Shown in pieces: positions 13,527-14,081 of a DNA stretch of 14,081 bases (positions within the stretch are counted from its first letter, which is position 1; every line of letters starts with the position of its first letter). Source of the stretch: SIG299 sp045531895 (lineage in GTDB: Bacteria > Bacillota > Clostridia > Lachnospirales > Lachnospiraceae); assembly GCA_045531895.1 (NCBI GenBank), contig JAZSEW010000041.1, positions 1-14,081 on the forward strand, given 5' to 3'. A program made the position numbers and the translations under genes. The notes beneath the pieces were generated by a model that worked only from the letters and a program-made list of their open reading frames with translations, did no database searches and was not told where the DNA came from.

Positions 13527-13570
13527 AGAGACTATCTCTAATTCAGCATATATTATATCGGCAAGTTGCC
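13527..13570 (-). promoter_or_regulatory. Promoter region of the Ig-repeat gene with two palindromes
   Basis: On the minus strand TATAAT (13557-13552) is the best -10; no convincing -35 is seen at 17-18 nt. A perfect palindrome GGCAAGTTGCC (13560-13570) lies just upstream of the -10. A second one, AGAGA-CTA-TCTCT (13527-13539), lies just after the expected start near 13545. They could be operators, but short palindromes also arise by chance. Confidence 0.4.
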
Positions 13571-13665
13571 CTTTACATTTTAGAGTCTATTTCACCAACT
13601 TTATTTTTTCACAATACTGTGTCATTTGTGCGTCAAAAAAAAATTTTAAAAAAATAAAAAAGCAA

Positions 13666-13695
13666 TTGACAAAACCTTATCCTCAGTGCTATACT
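13666..13695 (+). promoter_or_regulatory. Sigma-A promoter of the tRNA-Leu gene
   Basis: TTGACA (13666-13671) and TATACT (13690-13695) are spaced by 18 nt, with an extended TG at 13687-13688. The start near 13702 is about 7 nt before the mature tRNA. The strong consensus fits a stable RNA gene. Confidence 0.85.
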
Positions 13696-13708
13696 ATTTA
13701 AGCAGTTC

Positions 13709-13792
13709 GCGGATGTGGCGGAATTGGCAGACGCGCATGATTCAGGTTCATGTGAGATTACTCTCATAGGGGTTCAAGTCCCCTCATCCGCA
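13709..13792 (+). tRNA. tRNA-Leu (anticodon CAG)
   Basis: The acceptor arm GCGGATG (13709-13715) pairs with CATCCGC (13785-13791), followed by discriminator A at 13792. The D-arm contains GGCAGA. The anticodon stem CATGA/TCATG holds the loop TTCAGGT with anticodon CAG at 13743-13745, reading CUG leucine codons. A long variable arm (GAGA-TTAC-TCTC) identifies a class II tRNA. The T-arm is GGGG-TTCAAGT-CCCC. CCA is not encoded and must be added after transcription. Confidence 0.96.
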
Positions 13793-13801
13793 TCTCATTT
13801 T

Positions 13802-13840
13802 AAATCGCAAGTCCTTATAGGTAAAGGATTTGCGATTTTT
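13802..13840 (+). terminator. Rho-independent terminator of the tRNA-Leu gene
   Basis: AAATCGCAA (13802-13810) and TCCTT (13812-13816) pair with AAGGA (13824-13828) and TTGCGATTT (13830-13838), around a 7-nt loop and one internal G/T position. A T-run follows. Confidence 0.88.
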
Positions 13841-13890
13841 ATTTTCATGGGTACTCTTTCTTAGCTCACACGGATTTTTCTCCCCCATCC

Positions 13891-13919
13891 TTGACATACC
13901 TTTCCAAATAAACTACAAT
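13891..13919 (+). promoter_or_regulatory. Sigma-A promoter of the lipoprotein gene
   Basis: TTGACA (13891-13896) and TACAAT (13914-13919) are spaced by 17 nt. The start near 13926 gives a leader of about 32 nt with AAAGGAGA just before the ATG. Confidence 0.78.
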
Positions 13920-13957
13920 GCAAGCAATAGATGCATAAAATCAAAAGGAGAACCTCT

Positions 13958-14081
13958 ATGAAGAAAATTTCCTGCCCCCTGCTGGCGCTTATGATGCTGC
14001 TGAGCCTGGCCGCCTGCGGCACCGATACCCCCGCCACCGACCCCACCACCGGCAACACCGAGCCTCCCAAGGCGCTGACCA
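13958..14081 (+). CDS. Lipoprotein, N-terminal part (runs off the right edge)
   Basis: The 41 visible codons encode a lipoprotein signal peptide (MKKISCPLLALMMLLSLAACG) with lipobox LAAC; the lipidated cysteine is residue 20. A Thr/Pro/Asp-rich flexible linker follows (TDTPATDPTTGNTEPP). AAAGGAG lies 7 nt before the ATG. The mature domain is outside the window, so it could be a solute-binding protein or another surface lipoprotein. The coding bases are about 70% G+C by hand count, with codons ending in C or G (CTG, GCC, ACC), unlike all upstream genes. A minus-strand reading frame over the same bases (13861-14070) is a shadow produced by this composition. Confidence 0.82.
   Translation, partial: MKKISCPLLALMMLLSLAACGTDTPATDPTTGNTEPPKALT

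Noticed and set aside
13861..14070. A 69-residue minus-strand reading frame at the right end
   Set aside because: It overlaps a plus-strand lipoprotein start with promoter, ribosome binding site and lipobox. High G+C leaves few stop codons on the other strand.

Overview
The window looks like chromosomal DNA of a low-to-moderate G+C Gram-positive anaerobe, most likely a clostridial bacterium of the Lachnospiraceae type. The pointers are strong AGGAGG-type ribosome binding sites, sigma-A promoters of TTGACA/TATAAT type, an ECF promoter of Bacillus type, Ig-like (Big_2/Big_3-like) surface proteins, a Cytidylate_kin2-family kinase, the NusG_II/Gx pair, and a tRNA gene without an encoded CCA. The genus cannot be named from the sequence alone.

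Left part (1-3800). The 5' end of rpmG (ribosomal protein L33) runs leftward out of the window. It is divergent from a secreted or flagellar-cap-like (FliD-like) gene at 321-1613, and back-to-back sigma-A promoters lie between them. A subtilisin-family (S8) secreted protease with a C-terminal Ig-like domain follows at 1728-3713. Its ribosome binding site sits inside a terminator-like hairpin. A symmetrical hairpin at 3761-3788 ends this block and also the leftward operon that meets it.

Centre (3801-10560). This is a leftward eight-gene operon with gaps of at most 18 nt or short overlaps. In order of transcription it encodes an ECF sigma factor, a short RsiV-like membrane anti-sigma factor, a MacB/LolD-type ABC ATPase, a 743-residue secreted membrane-anchored protein of CARDB-like Ig modules, a 73-residue single-pass membrane protein, a MacB/FtsX-type permease, a NusG-domain-II protein and a Gx-family membrane protein. 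A near-perfect ECF promoter (TGAAAC-17-CGTC) lies just upstream of the sigma gene, which implies autoregulation. A sigma-A-like promoter and a terminator lie just before it. The inferred picture is an envelope-stress-induced ABC machine whose outer parts are the CARDB protein and the small membrane protein rather than a MacA-type adaptor. This operon is the best candidate in the window for a poorly described system.

Right part (10561-14081). A Cytidylate_kin2-type kinase gene stands alone. Next comes a two-gene leftward unit: a membrane-anchored protein with four Ig-like repeats plus a Big_2 domain, followed by a minimal A24 prepilin-type peptidase. A tRNA-Leu(CAG) gene with its own promoter and terminator follows on the plus strand. 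The window ends inside a lipoprotein gene whose base composition (about 70% G+C by hand count) is very different from everything before it.
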